Shown: one piece after another, positions 1 to 7,378 of the stretch | How positions within the stretch are numbered: the stretch's first letter is position 1 | How the letters are laid out: every line of letters starts with the position of its first letter | Source: Flavobacterium suncheonense GH29-5 = DSM 17707 | GTDB lineage: Bacteria > Bacteroidota > Bacteroidia > Flavobacteriales > Flavobacteriaceae | Direction of reading: 5' to 3' | DNA length: 64,000 nucleotides | Assembly: GCF_000430025.1 (NCBI RefSeq) | Contig: NZ_KE387020.1 | Span: 1-64,000, forward strand | Translations under genes and position numbers: made by a program | The notes under the pieces: generated by a model | Databases searched by the model: none | The model's input: the letters and a program-made list of their open reading frames with translations, nothing else | Told to the model about the DNA's origin: nothing

Positions 1-2657
1 CCTCCACCCAATGTCATCGTAATAGCTGTCATGGCACTGTTCATACAAACTGTTTGATCAGAGCCTGCTGTAATAGTATGTACTGGATTAACAACTACAG
101 TGTTAGTAATTGCCAAAGGTGTTGTACATCCCACAGGAATATAAGTATACTGCACTCCATCTACCCAAACAATACCTCCTGTCCTTGTGATGACAATTGT
201 ATTTGTAGCAACTGTAGTTGTAACTGTTATATATTGAAGTACATCATTAGTACCTGAATTAAAAGTTCCAATTGTTGCCGTACCATCTGAAATATTAACT
301 GCACCTGGATTCGTATCTTTTGCTATACTCACAGTTATATTAGTACCAGCCGGAACAGTATGTTGCAGTGTAATTGTTAAAGTTGTTGCCGAACCGTCAA
401 CAAAAGCACAATTAGTTGCATTAGCCGCAGCTCCAGAAGCAGATATTGCACCTGTTGCATTAGCAGGCGTATTACCTCCTGTGGCCGAAAGCCCTAAACC
501 GATTAAAGGGGTTCCACTTGATGCTACCGAAGTACCATTAAATGTTGTATTAGCAACTACAGACGGAACAGTCACTGTTGCTGTACCTGCAGCACTCAAT
601 ACAACTGTTTGAGCAGCTCCTCCGTTGATATTATATGTCACTGTGGCATTAGGAGTTCCAGTTACATTGAATACAGCATTATTTCCCGAACATATTGGCG
701 TAGTCGATGTTACCGAGGCCGTTGGAGTCGCAGAAATTGTAACTGAAGTAGTTGCATTAATAACCGGACACCCTCCGCCTGGAGTTAAACTGTAGGTAAC
801 AGTATATGTCCCCGGTGTACTCGCACCTGTATTAATTGCCCCTGTAGTAGTATTTATAGATAATCCCGCAGGAGTAGCACTATAAGTACCACCCGTATAA
901 CTTCCAACGCCGGTAAGTGTTACTGCTTGAGAACCAGCAACATTACAGAACGGTGAGCCGGTATAGCTAATAGATGCTGACGGACAAGGACAGGTAACAT
1001 TAATCGTTACATTTCTTCTGTACTGACAGCCAAATTCATCCGTTACAGTAAAGGAATATACATATGATCCAGCCGTCGGGAAAGGTCCGATTGTAACATT
1101 ATTCGCCAAACTGTTACCAACACATGGTCCTGGTGGCGGACATGTTGGTCCCGGATTGTTAACAACAGTACTTGTAGTCGTTTGTGCAGGAACCGCTGGC
1201 CCTGAACCGGTAGTTGACCATGTAGCAGTAGTTAAATCTGGTGTAGCCGATTGTAAACTGCCATAACATGAGGCCGGAAAAGTTAAAGACCAGTTCGACA
1301 AAACACCATCATCTAAAGTTAAATTATCTTTCACCTGTAACGTCCAGACACCATTCATTGTAGCTCCATTAAAAGCAGAAAACGGATTTGTGGAGTTGTA
1401 TGTTTGAGAAATATAATAATTTCCCGTTTCGCATGCTCCTCCATAAGTACCACACGTTGAAGTTGCCGTGGTTGTTACTCCTGCAGCAGTCCATGCAACA
1501 CCTCCTGAATTTACAACGGTATACGTCGCAACACAGCCCGGAACACCGTTATCTGCGGCGTTGGCACAAGTACCAAAATGAGTTCCTCCACCATGCTGGT
1601 CGTATACCATCACCGATTGACCGGACGGAGCTATTAAAGTAATCTCCAAATCTCCCGAATAAGAATGTTCCAAATTAAAAGTTAAAGTCGGATAACACCC
1701 TGCTGTCACAGTCGAACCAGCTGGAAACAATCCCGAAAAATCAAGACTTGATGTATAACTGGACCCTGATCCGTCTGGTAATGATACCGGACTTGAAACG
1801 ATCGAAGGTGTTGCCTGTACAATTGTCTGCGAAAGCGCCAATCCGTTTAAGGTAACCGAATCTCCACAGTTTACCGGAATTGGGCCGGTGGTAGTTCCGG
1901 CAAAACTTGGTTCCGGCATCACCCTGACGACTCTTGTGACCGAATTGGTACTCAAACAGCCTAACGGATCAGTTGTGGTTATATTATTTCTTACCTTCAA
2001 TCTAACAATGTAGTATCCACCAGTACTAGGAAAGGTATGTGTAGTGTTAGGGCCTGCCGTAATACTTGATGTTCCATCACCCCAATCCCATTCGTAACGA
2101 ACAATACTTCCGGATGCAGTTGTTGAATTTGAAGCATTAAACGGAACCGTAAAGGAACCCGGCGACAAAGACGTAGAAGGACATAGGTCTACAGTTGCTG
2201 TACTCACCATTGCAGCAACCGGAGGTGTACAAGGTGTCACACATGAAATAGTTGCTGACCATCCTGAATATTGAATTAAAGAATCTGAGGTAAAACGAAA
2301 TGTTAAACAGCCGTCAGGACTTGACGAGGTTACAACAAACGCTCCCAAAGTTCCCATAAAAGTATCGGCTGCAGCTCCAGAAACTGTATTTCCGTTCCAT
2401 ACCTCTAAATAGTCATATCCATCTTCAGTATCAAAAGAAGTAAATGAAACCCGGATTAAACTTCCCGGAGTTGAAGGACAAAACGTAATTGTACTGGATT
2501 GATTGCTGGCATAGTTACCATTTCCGCCTCCGTCTTTAAAAGTTCCGGAACACGTACTAATTGTACCGTTAGCACCGCTAGCCATATTATAAGTCTGTCC
2601 AAAACTTATGCAGCTAATCAAAAAGAATACAAAACTTAAAAAGTAGTTATTTCTCAT
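1..2657 (-). CDS. Giant CUB/PKD/SprB-like secreted surface protein (3' end missing)
   Basis: The minus frame starts with ATG at 2657 and appears to stay open to the window edge, so at least 885 residues are visible and the C-terminus is missing. The first 21 residues are a signal peptide (MRNNYFLSFVFFLISCISFG). A CUB-like domain follows at about 25-135 (DGYDYLEVWNG, then FRFTSDSLIQYSGW). A PKD domain lies near 160-240 (YEWDWGDGTS). A proprotein-convertase P-like domain lies near 315-460 (LEHSYSGDLEITLIAPSGQS, later MNGVWTLQVKD). Beyond about 550 there are Thr/Ser-rich SprB-like Ig repeats, ending at the edge with TITAGSDQTVCMNSAMTAIT. This architecture is typical of T9SS-exported adhesins and gliding proteins of Flavobacteriia; the sorting domain should lie beyond the window. 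It starts 6 nt after the stop of the small secreted gene, so the two are probably cotranscribed. Export and adhesion roles are inferred from the family. Confidence 0.85.
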   Translation of the reverse strand, partial: MRNNYFLSFVFFLISCISFGQTYNMASGANGTISTCSGTFKDGGGNGNYASNQSSTITFCPSTPGSLIRVSFTSFDTEDGYDYLEVWNGNTVSGAAADTFMGTLGAFVVTSSSPDGCLTFRFTSDSLIQYSGWSATISCVTPCTPPVAAMVSTATVDLCPSTSLSPGSFTVPFNASNSTTASGSIVRYEWDWGDGTSSITAGPNTTHTFPSTGGYYIVRLKVRNNITTTDPLGCLSTNSVTRVVRVMPEPSFAGTTTGPIPVNCGDSVTLNGLALSQTIVQATPSIVSSPVSLPDGSGSSYTSSLDFSGLFPAGSTVTAGCYPTLTFNLEHSYSGDLEITLIAPSGQSVMVYDQHGGGTHFGTCANAADNGVPGCVATYTVVNSGGVAWTAAGVTTTATSTCGTYGGACETGNYYISQTYNSTNPFSAFNGATMNGVWTLQVKDNLTLDDGVLSNWSLTFPASCYGSLQSATPDLTTATWSTTGSGPAVPAQTTTSTVVNNPGPTCPPPGPCVGNSLANNVTIGPFPTAGSYVYSFTVTDEFGCQYRRNVTINVTCPCPSASISYTGSPFCNVAGSQAVTLTGVGSYTGGTYSATPAGLSINTTTGAINTGASTPGTYTVTYSLTPGGGCPVINATTSVTISATPTASVTSTTPICSGNNAVFNVTGTPNATVTYNINGGAAQTVVLSAAGTATVTVPSVVANTTFNGTSVASSGTPLIGLGLSATGGNTPANATGAISASGAAANATNCAFVDGSATTLTITLQHTVPAGTNITVSIAKDTNPGAVNISDGTATIGTFNSGTNDVLQYITVTTTVATNTIVITRTGGIVWVDGVQYTYIPVGCTTPLAITNTVVVNPVHTITAGSDQTVCMNSAMTAITMTLGG

Positions 2658-2663
2658 AATTAC

Positions 2664-3068
2664 TTATTTTATAGTTGTTAGTTTATTTTTCAACTTCTGA
2701 TCAAATGCATATATGTACCACAATTCCTCTTTCGAGTATATGGATTTGACTTTGGATGACAGCGAATTAATAAAATCGGTTCCTTTTTTGTAGTAGTTGT
2801 AATAGTCCGGAGCCTGATCTTTATATTTTTCCAACTCTTCATCTGAAATCCTTTTTAAGAATTTCAAATCCTCTGAGGTATACTTTTCTTCCGAAAGTTT
2901 ACCGGTAAGTTTATGGGACAAATCATAAACCTTCATTTTCAAAGGCATGCGATACCCAGGAGGTAGATTAAATTTACCACTATCACTGTTCAAATCTTGC
3001 GTTTGCGCAAAAACGACAGAAGAAAATGAAGTAAACAACAAAGCCAGCAAAAAGTACAAATGCTTCAT
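2664..3068 (-). CDS. Small secreted protein of unknown function, upstream of the surface protein
   Basis: A 134-residue protein with a clear signal peptide (MKHLYFLLALLFTSFSSVVFAQ, cleavage near residue 22). The mature part is Lys- and Tyr-rich and probably helical; it has no Cys and no motif I recognise. Its stop lies 6 nt before the start of the giant surface protein, so the two likely form an operon. A partner or periplasmic helper for that protein is possible, but only position suggests it. The ATG at 3068 is the only start that keeps the signal peptide. Confidence 0.75.
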   Translation of the reverse strand: MKHLYFLLALLFTSFSSVVFAQTQDLNSDSGKFNLPPGYRMPLKMKVYDLSHKLTGKLSEEKYTSEDLKFLKRISDEELEKYKDQAPDYYNYYKKGTDFINSLSSKVKSIYSKEELWYIYAFDQKLKNKLTTIK

Positions 3069-3114
3069 AAAATTTATTTTAAAAAATTGAGAAAAATATT
3101 AATAGCCAAAAAAC

Positions 3115-3137
3115 CGCTTCGAGAATGATTTGAAGCG
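3115..3137 (-). promoter_or_regulatory. Hairpin plus T-run in the leader of the secreted-protein operon
   Basis: On the minus strand the 6-bp arms CGCTTC and GAAGCG enclose an 11-nt loop and are followed at once by GTTTTTT. This resembles a small intrinsic terminator placed 47 nt before the start codon at 3068. It could be an attenuator in a leader starting near 3205, but the stem is short. Confidence 0.3.
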
Positions 3138-3211
3138 TTAAGAAGAAATATCGGAAAAGGAATAACTGCCAACATAATTATCCCTTTGTAAAATCAGTTA
3201 GAAATGTAACA

Positions 3212-3219
3212 CAAATGTA
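3212..3219 (-). promoter_or_regulatory. Candidate -7 box for the 3068 gene
   Basis: On the minus strand this reads TACATTTG, an exact match to the Bacteroidetes TAnnTTTG element. No TTG is seen at the expected -33 distance, so the call is tentative. It implies a leader of about 140 nt. Confidence 0.35.
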
Positions 3220-3493
3220 ATGTTGAGCCATACGTTTCGGAAATATTAAAATTATGTTAATTAACAAATATGCAAAAATTTATAAAAAACACAAAAAAAT
3301 ATTTACTTATTTCAAAACAACAAACAACAAAAACAATACAAAGCCAGCAAATACAAGGATTCTGACAAATACAATAGTTATTAACAATATAACAAATTAA
3401 CCTCATTTTATTAAAAACAAAGCTGTTTCACGGCTGTATTTGTCGTTAAAAGATTTCATTTCACCGACAGAACGATGTATAATTTTTATTAAT

Positions 3494-3501
3494 TATCTTT
3501 G
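3494..3501 (+). promoter_or_regulatory. Candidate -7 box for folE
   Basis: TATCTTTG matches TAnnTTTG exactly and lies 32 nt before the folE ATG. No good TTG is present at the -33 position. Confidence 0.5.
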
Positions 3502-3533
3502 CTACAATTATTTCATAAATCAAAACCTTTATA

Positions 3534-4205
3534 ATGATTCATAACGACGATTTGAACGATCAATTAGGAGACGACCATATTGCCACAAGTGCCGAAACTC
3601 CTTTGCGTTCTGATGCTTTTGAAATGTCTGATGAAGAGAAAATCAACTCTATCAAAAAAGATGTCGAAAACATACTAAATACACTTGGTTTAGACCTTAC
3701 AGACGACAGCTTAAAAGGCACACCAAACCGAGTGGCCAAAATGTTTGTAAAAGAAATTTTCGGCGGTTTGCATCCTCATAAAAAACCGGGTTCTTCCACT
3801 TTCGAAAACAAATACAAATACGGTGAAATGCTGGTGGAAAAAAACATCACGGTTTATTCTACCTGCGAGCACCACTTACTCCCTATAGTTGGTCGCGCCC
3901 ATGTGGCATACATTTCCAACGGAACGGTTGTAGGTTTATCCAAGATGAACCGAATTGTCGATTATTATGCCAAACGACCTCAGGTTCAGGAACGTCTGAC
4001 CATTCAGATTGTTCAGGAATTACAGCGTGTTTTAAACACCGAAGATGTGGCGTGTGTAATCGATGCCAAACACCTTTGCGTCAATTCAAGAGGTATCCGC
4101 GATATCGAAAGCAGTACGGTAACGGCAGAATTCGGCGGAAAATTCAAAGAAGACAAAGTACGTCGCGAATTTTTGGATTACATTAAACTGGACACTACCT
4201 TTTAA
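3534..4205 (+). CDS. folE: GTP cyclohydrolase I
   Basis: Converts GTP to 7,8-dihydroneopterin triphosphate, the first step towards folate and other pterins, in the cytoplasm. The 223 residues comprise an acidic N-terminal extension of about 35 residues and the full type I domain. Family hallmarks are the zinc ligands in STCEHHLLPIVGRAHVAYI (about 110-130) and KHLCVNSRGIRD, plus SKMNRIV and RPQVQERLT. It is followed after 68 nt, with no terminator, by cysS, so the two are probably cotranscribed. Confidence 0.95.
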   Translation: MIHNDDLNDQLGDDHIATSAETPLRSDAFEMSDEEKINSIKKDVENILNTLGLDLTDDSLKGTPNRVAKMFVKEIFGGLHPHKKPGSSTFENKYKYGEMLVEKNITVYSTCEHHLLPIVGRAHVAYISNGTVVGLSKMNRIVDYYAKRPQVQERLTIQIVQELQRVLNTEDVACVIDAKHLCVNSRGIRDIESSTVTAEFGGKFKEDKVRREFLDYIKLDTTF

Positions 4206-4273
4206 ATGACAGAGATTTTGAAGTTTTAATTTTTTTTTAATCTTTCAATCTTTAAATTTTTCAATAATTTTCT

Positions 4274-5755
4274 ATGCAACTATATCAAAATCAACCGTTA
4301 AAGATTTACAATTCGCTTTCCGGAGAAAAAGAACTTTTCAAACCCATCCATGAAGGACACGTGGGAATGTACGTCTGTGGACCAACAGTTTACAGCAATG
4401 TTCACTTGGGAAACTGCAGGACTTTTATTTCGTTTGATTTGGTATACCGCTACCTGAAACATTTGGGGTACAAAGTGCGCTATGTGCGTAACATTACCGA
4501 TGTAGGTCATATTGTGGATGACGAAGACGAAGGCGAAGACAAAATCGCCAAAAAAGCACGCGTAGAGCAGATTGAACCGATGGAAGTCGTACAGAAATAT
4601 TCGGTCGATTTCCATCAGATTATGGAACTGTTCAACAATTATCCGCCAAGCATTGAACCCACAGCAACCGGACATATTATCGAACAGATTGAAATCATCA
4701 AGCAAATTATCGATAACGGTTTTGCTTACGTTTCGAACGGTTCGGTATATTTTGATGTGGCAAAGTTTAACGAAGCGCACAATTACGGGAAGTTGAGCGG
4801 ACGCAACATCGAAGACATGATTTCCAACACCCGGGATTTAGACGGTCAATCCGATAAACTAAACTCGTTGGATTTCGCTTTGTGGAAAAATGCCGAACCG
4901 CAGCACATCATGCGTTGGCCTTCTCCGTGGGGCGACGGTTTTCCGGGCTGGCACTTGGAATGTACCGCTATGAGTACCAAGTACTTAGGCAAGCATTTCG
5001 ACATTCACGGTGGCGGTATGGATTTAAAATTCCCGCACCACGAATGTGAAATCGCCCAAAACGAAGCCTGTACAGGCGAAACTCCGGTAAATTACTGGAT
5101 GCACGCCAACATGCTCACGCTTAACGGAAAGAAAATGGCGAAATCGACCGGAAACAACATTCTTCCGAGAGAACTTTTTACCGGAAACAATTCGGTTCTG
5201 AGTAAAGCCTTTTCGCCTTCTGTGGCCCGTTTTTTTATTTTACAGGCGCACTATCGCAGCATTTTGGATTTTTCCGATGAGGCAATTTTAGCTTCCGAGA
5301 AAGGTTTCAACCGATTGATGGAAGCTATTGACAGTTTGGATAATGTTGAAGCTTCAGCAAGTTCTTCCCTAAACATTTCCGACTGGAAACAGTCGTGTTA
5401 TGATGCCATGAACGACGATTTTAACAGTCCGATTTTAATTGCGCAGTTATTTGAAGGCGTTCGTTATATCAACCTGCTGAGAGAAGGAAAAGAAACCTTA
5501 ACCGCAAGCGATTTGGAACTTTTCAGAAAGAGTCTTCACACCTTTGTATTTGATGTTTTAGGTTTGCAAAGTGAAAAAGAAACCGCAGCCAACAGCAACA
5601 AACTCGAAGGCGTGGTAAACATGCTTATCGGGATGCGTGACGAAGCCCGGGCGAACAAAGACTGGAGTTTGTCCGACGAAATACGCGACAAGCTTTTAGC
5701 GTTGGGCATTCAGCTGAAGGACGGAAAAGAAGGTACTTCGTTTACAATTCAGTAA
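4274..5755 (+). CDS. cysS: Cysteine--tRNA ligase
   Basis: Class Ia aminoacyl-tRNA synthetase that charges tRNA-Cys. The 493-residue length is normal. The zinc and HIGH region reads [19 protein letters not shown] (HIGH is HLGN), followed by [10 protein letters not shown]. The remaining zinc ligands are in [10 protein letters not shown] and [15 protein letters not shown] appears as KMAKSTGN near residue 292. The C-terminal half is the helical anticodon-binding part. A strong terminator follows at 5784. Confidence 0.97.
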   Translation: MQLYQNQPLKIYNSLSGEKELFKPIHEGHVGMYVCGPTVYSNVHLGNCRTFISFDLVYRYLKHLGYKVRYVRNITDVGHIVDDEDEGEDKIAKKARVEQIEPMEVVQKYSVDFHQIMELFNNYPPSIEPTATGHIIEQIEIIKQIIDNGFAYVSNGSVYFDVAKFNEAHNYGKLSGRNIEDMISNTRDLDGQSDKLNSLDFALWKNAEPQHIMRWPSPWGDGFPGWHLECTAMSTKYLGKHFDIHGGGMDLKFPHHECEIAQNEACTGETPVNYWMHANMLTLNGKKMAKSTGNNILPRELFTGNNSVLSKAFSPSVARFFILQAHYRSILDFSDEAILASEKGFNRLMEAIDSLDNVEASASSSLNISDWKQSCYDAMNDDFNSPILIAQLFEGVRYINLLREGKETLTASDLELFRKSLHTFVFDVLGLQSEKETAANSNKLEGVVNMLIGMRDEARANKDWSLSDEIRDKLLALGIQLKDGKEGTSFTIQ

Positions 5756-5783
5756 ATCATTTACATAACAATAATTTTTACAA

Positions 5784-5817
5784 AATGATGGAGTACCTTT
5801 ACTTCATCATTTTTTTT
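5784..5817 (+). terminator. Intrinsic terminator after cysS
   Basis: AATGATGGAGTA (5784-5795) pairs with TACTTCATCATT (5800-5811), with one G-U pair, and runs into a T-tract. The tract ends only 5 nt before the yidD ATG. Confidence 0.85.
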
Positions 5818-5822
5818 GAAAC

Positions 5823-6047
5823 ATGCTGAAACAGATTCTTATTTTTCCGTTTATCGTACTCGTACGGTTTTATCAGGTGGCGATTTCTCCCTTCACTCCG
5901 GGCGTTTGCCGCTACTCGCCTACCTGTTCGCATTATACGGTGGAAGCGCTGAAAAAACACGGTTTGTTTAAGGGCGGATGGCTGGCCGTGAAGCGAATCA
6001 GCAGTTGTCATCCCTGGGGCGGAAGCGGTTACGACCCTGTTCCGTAA
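5823..6047 (+). CDS. yidD: Membrane protein insertion efficiency factor YidD
   Basis: A small 74-residue membrane-associated protein that assists YidC-dependent insertion of inner-membrane proteins. It shows the family core: an N-terminal hydrophobic/amphipathic helix ([18 protein letters not shown]) and the cysteine motifs [15 protein letters not shown] and [15 protein letters not shown]. It lies directly behind the cysS terminator with almost no leader, so it may depend on read-through or a promoter inside cysS. Confidence 0.92.
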   Translation: MLKQILIFPFIVLVRFYQVAISPFTPGVCRYSPTCSHYTVEALKKHGLFKGGWLAVKRISSCHPWGGSGYDPVP

Positions 6048-6078
6048 AATTTCTGATTAAATTAACCCTTTTTAGTCG

Positions 6079-6106
6079 TTGTACTATTTTTCATTTCTTA
6101 TTTTTA
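6079..6106 (+). promoter_or_regulatory. Candidate promoter for lgt
   Basis: TTG at 6079-6081 and TATTTTTA at 6099-6106 (7 of 8 to TAnnTTTG), with a 17-nt spacer, 25 nt before the lgt start. Confidence 0.5.
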
Positions 6107-6131
6107 CCGAAATAAAGCTTACATTTTTAAT

Positions 6132-7058
6132 ATGACACAACCGCTATACTTTGTATGGAATCCTTCTGAGGGAATCGATTTAGGATTTTTCATGATTCGT
6201 TTTTACAGTTTAATGTTTATTGTCGCTTTTGGTTTAGGGTGGTACATCATGAAACACATTTACCAGAGAGAAGGCGAATCACTTGAAAAATTAGACTCCT
6301 TATTCATTTACACGGTCTTTGCAACGCTTTTAGGTGCACGATTGGGGCATGTTTTCTTTTACGACTGGGATTATTTTAAAGATCATAAACTTGAAATTTT
6401 GCTGCCGTTCCGGTTCAGTCCGGAATTTGAATTTACCGGGTTTGCCGGATTAGCCAGTCACGGCGCTGCAATTGCCATTATTCTGGTGATGTTTTATTAC
6501 AGCAAAAAGATTATCCACCGCCCTATTTTATGGATTTTGGACCGTATTGTGATTCCGGTTTCCAGCGGTGCGATTTTTGTGCGTTTGGGTAATTTTTTCA
6601 ACTCTGAGATTGTGGGTAAAGAGACCACTTCTTCATTAGGAATCAAGTTTATCCGCGACCAATATAACGCGAGAGAAGCCGTTGAAAAAACAGGCATTTC
6701 CGATCCTAAAGCCGCTTACAAAGCCATAGAATCTGATCCGCAGTATGTTAACCTGCTGAATGATGTGGTCGTAAAACATCCTGCACAACTTTACGAAGCG
6801 TTTGGCTACGTAATCGTGTTTGCGATTTTATTCTATTTGTACTGGAAAACCAACGCCCGGGAAAAACAGGGTTACCTTTTTGGTCTGTTTCTGGTAATGC
6901 TTTGGACTATTCGTTTCCTTGTGGAGTTTGTAAAAGAGAGTCAGGGTGGTTTTGAGAGCGCCTTAGGGCTTTTCTCTACCGGACAATGGCTAAGTTTACC
7001 TTTTATTGCAATTGGCGCTTATTTGGTCTCCAGAGCTTTAAAAACAACTACAAAATAA
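6132..7058 (+). CDS. lgt: Prolipoprotein diacylglyceryl transferase
   Basis: Inner-membrane enzyme that transfers diacylglycerol from phosphatidylglycerol to the lipobox Cys of prolipoproteins. The 308 residues form about seven membrane segments. Family motifs are visible: MIRFYSLMFI near the N-terminus, GLASHGAAIAI carrying the catalytic His, the Lgt signature RLGNFFNSEIVG, and HPAQLYEAFGY. A charged insert of about 35 residues sits between the last two motifs; I recall this from other Bacteroidetes Lgt proteins. Terminator at 7082. Confidence 0.95.
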   Translation: MTQPLYFVWNPSEGIDLGFFMIRFYSLMFIVAFGLGWYIMKHIYQREGESLEKLDSLFIYTVFATLLGARLGHVFFYDWDYFKDHKLEILLPFRFSPEFEFTGFAGLASHGAAIAIILVMFYYSKKIIHRPILWILDRIVIPVSSGAIFVRLGNFFNSEIVGKETTSSLGIKFIRDQYNAREAVEKTGISDPKAAYKAIESDPQYVNLLNDVVVKHPAQLYEAFGYVIVFAILFYLYWKTNAREKQGYLFGLFLVMLWTIRFLVEFVKESQGGFESALGLFSTGQWLSLPFIAIGAYLVSRALKTTTK

Positions 7059-7081
7059 ATTACAATTGTTTGTATATTATG

Positions 7082-7107
7082 AAAGCCGGTCTTGTACCGG
7101 CTTTTTT
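7082..7107 (+). terminator. Intrinsic terminator after lgt
   Basis: AAAGCCGGT (7082-7090) and ACCGGCTTT (7096-7104) form a perfect 9-bp stem with a CTTGT loop, followed by T's. Confidence 0.9.
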
Positions 7108-7333
7108 ATGGCTTACTTTTTATGACTGATTACTCAAAAGTATCATGAAAAAAAAATTCCTTCAGCTTCCGCACAGAATACCCTGCTGGTAAGAAAATGG
7201 CTTCCTACTACTCCTGAAAGCAGAGGAAATCCTTTTCAGGGCTTGTTTGCCTGCAAATAAGCCCTGAAAAGATTGCAACGTATGGCAGAATTACCATTCC
7301 AAAAAAGCCCAAACAATACTGTACTGAAAACAA
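7108..7333. other. Convergent intergenic region holding a repeat element
   Basis: The space between the lgt and secDF terminators. Apart from the repeat element at 7197-7300 I see no gene or signal. An ATG frame at 7273-7515 runs antisense into secDF and has no coding character. Confidence 0.6.
7197..7300 (+). repeat. Intergenic repeat element, copy A (with long hairpin)
   Basis: This stretch is homologous to 16406-16480. Over the first 30 nt (from ATGG to GCAGAGG) I count 22 identities with copy B, and the right flank also matches (TTCCAAAAAAGCC against ATCCAAAGAAGCC). The centre of copy A is an inverted repeat: 7232-7250 pairs with 7253-7271, 19 nt with one mismatch and a 2-nt loop. Copy B lacks this. 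It resembles an intergenic repeat I recall from Flavobacterium genomes (CCCTGATAGCAGCGGCA, hairpin, GCGGATAGCAGG), but that is memory, not a search. It may be a REP/MITE-like element or a structured RNA. Confidence 0.6.
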
Positions 7334-7361
7334 AAAAGCCACCCATTACTGAGTGGCTTTT
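7334..7361 (-). terminator. Terminator after secDF (bidirectional)
   Basis: AAAAGCCAC (7334-7342) and GTGGCTTTT (7353-7361) form a perfect 9-bp stem flanked by A's on the left and T's on the right. It lies 17 nt past the secDF stop and can also act on the plus strand. Confidence 0.85.
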
Positions 7362-7378
7362 CTTTATCATTAAAGCAA

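Larger units (their letters stand above)
3069..3533. other. Divergent intergenic region with regulatory signals in both directions
   Basis: This 465-bp, very AT-rich spacer separates the minus-strand secreted-protein operon from folE. It holds a -7 box for folE (3494-3501), an exact -7 box on the minus strand (3212-3219), and a hairpin at 3115-3137 with arms CGCTTC and GAAGCG. On the minus strand that hairpin is followed by GTTTTTT. I see no RNA gene or coding potential in the rest. Confidence 0.6.

Noticed and set aside
54-257. A small Cys-rich plus-strand reading frame at the left edge
   Set aside because: It is antisense to the Thr/Cys repeats of the surface protein, and the composition follows from that.
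7232-7271. Terminal inverted repeats of an insertion sequence
   Set aside because: The arms are 2 nt apart with no transposase, so this is a hairpin inside a small repeat element.
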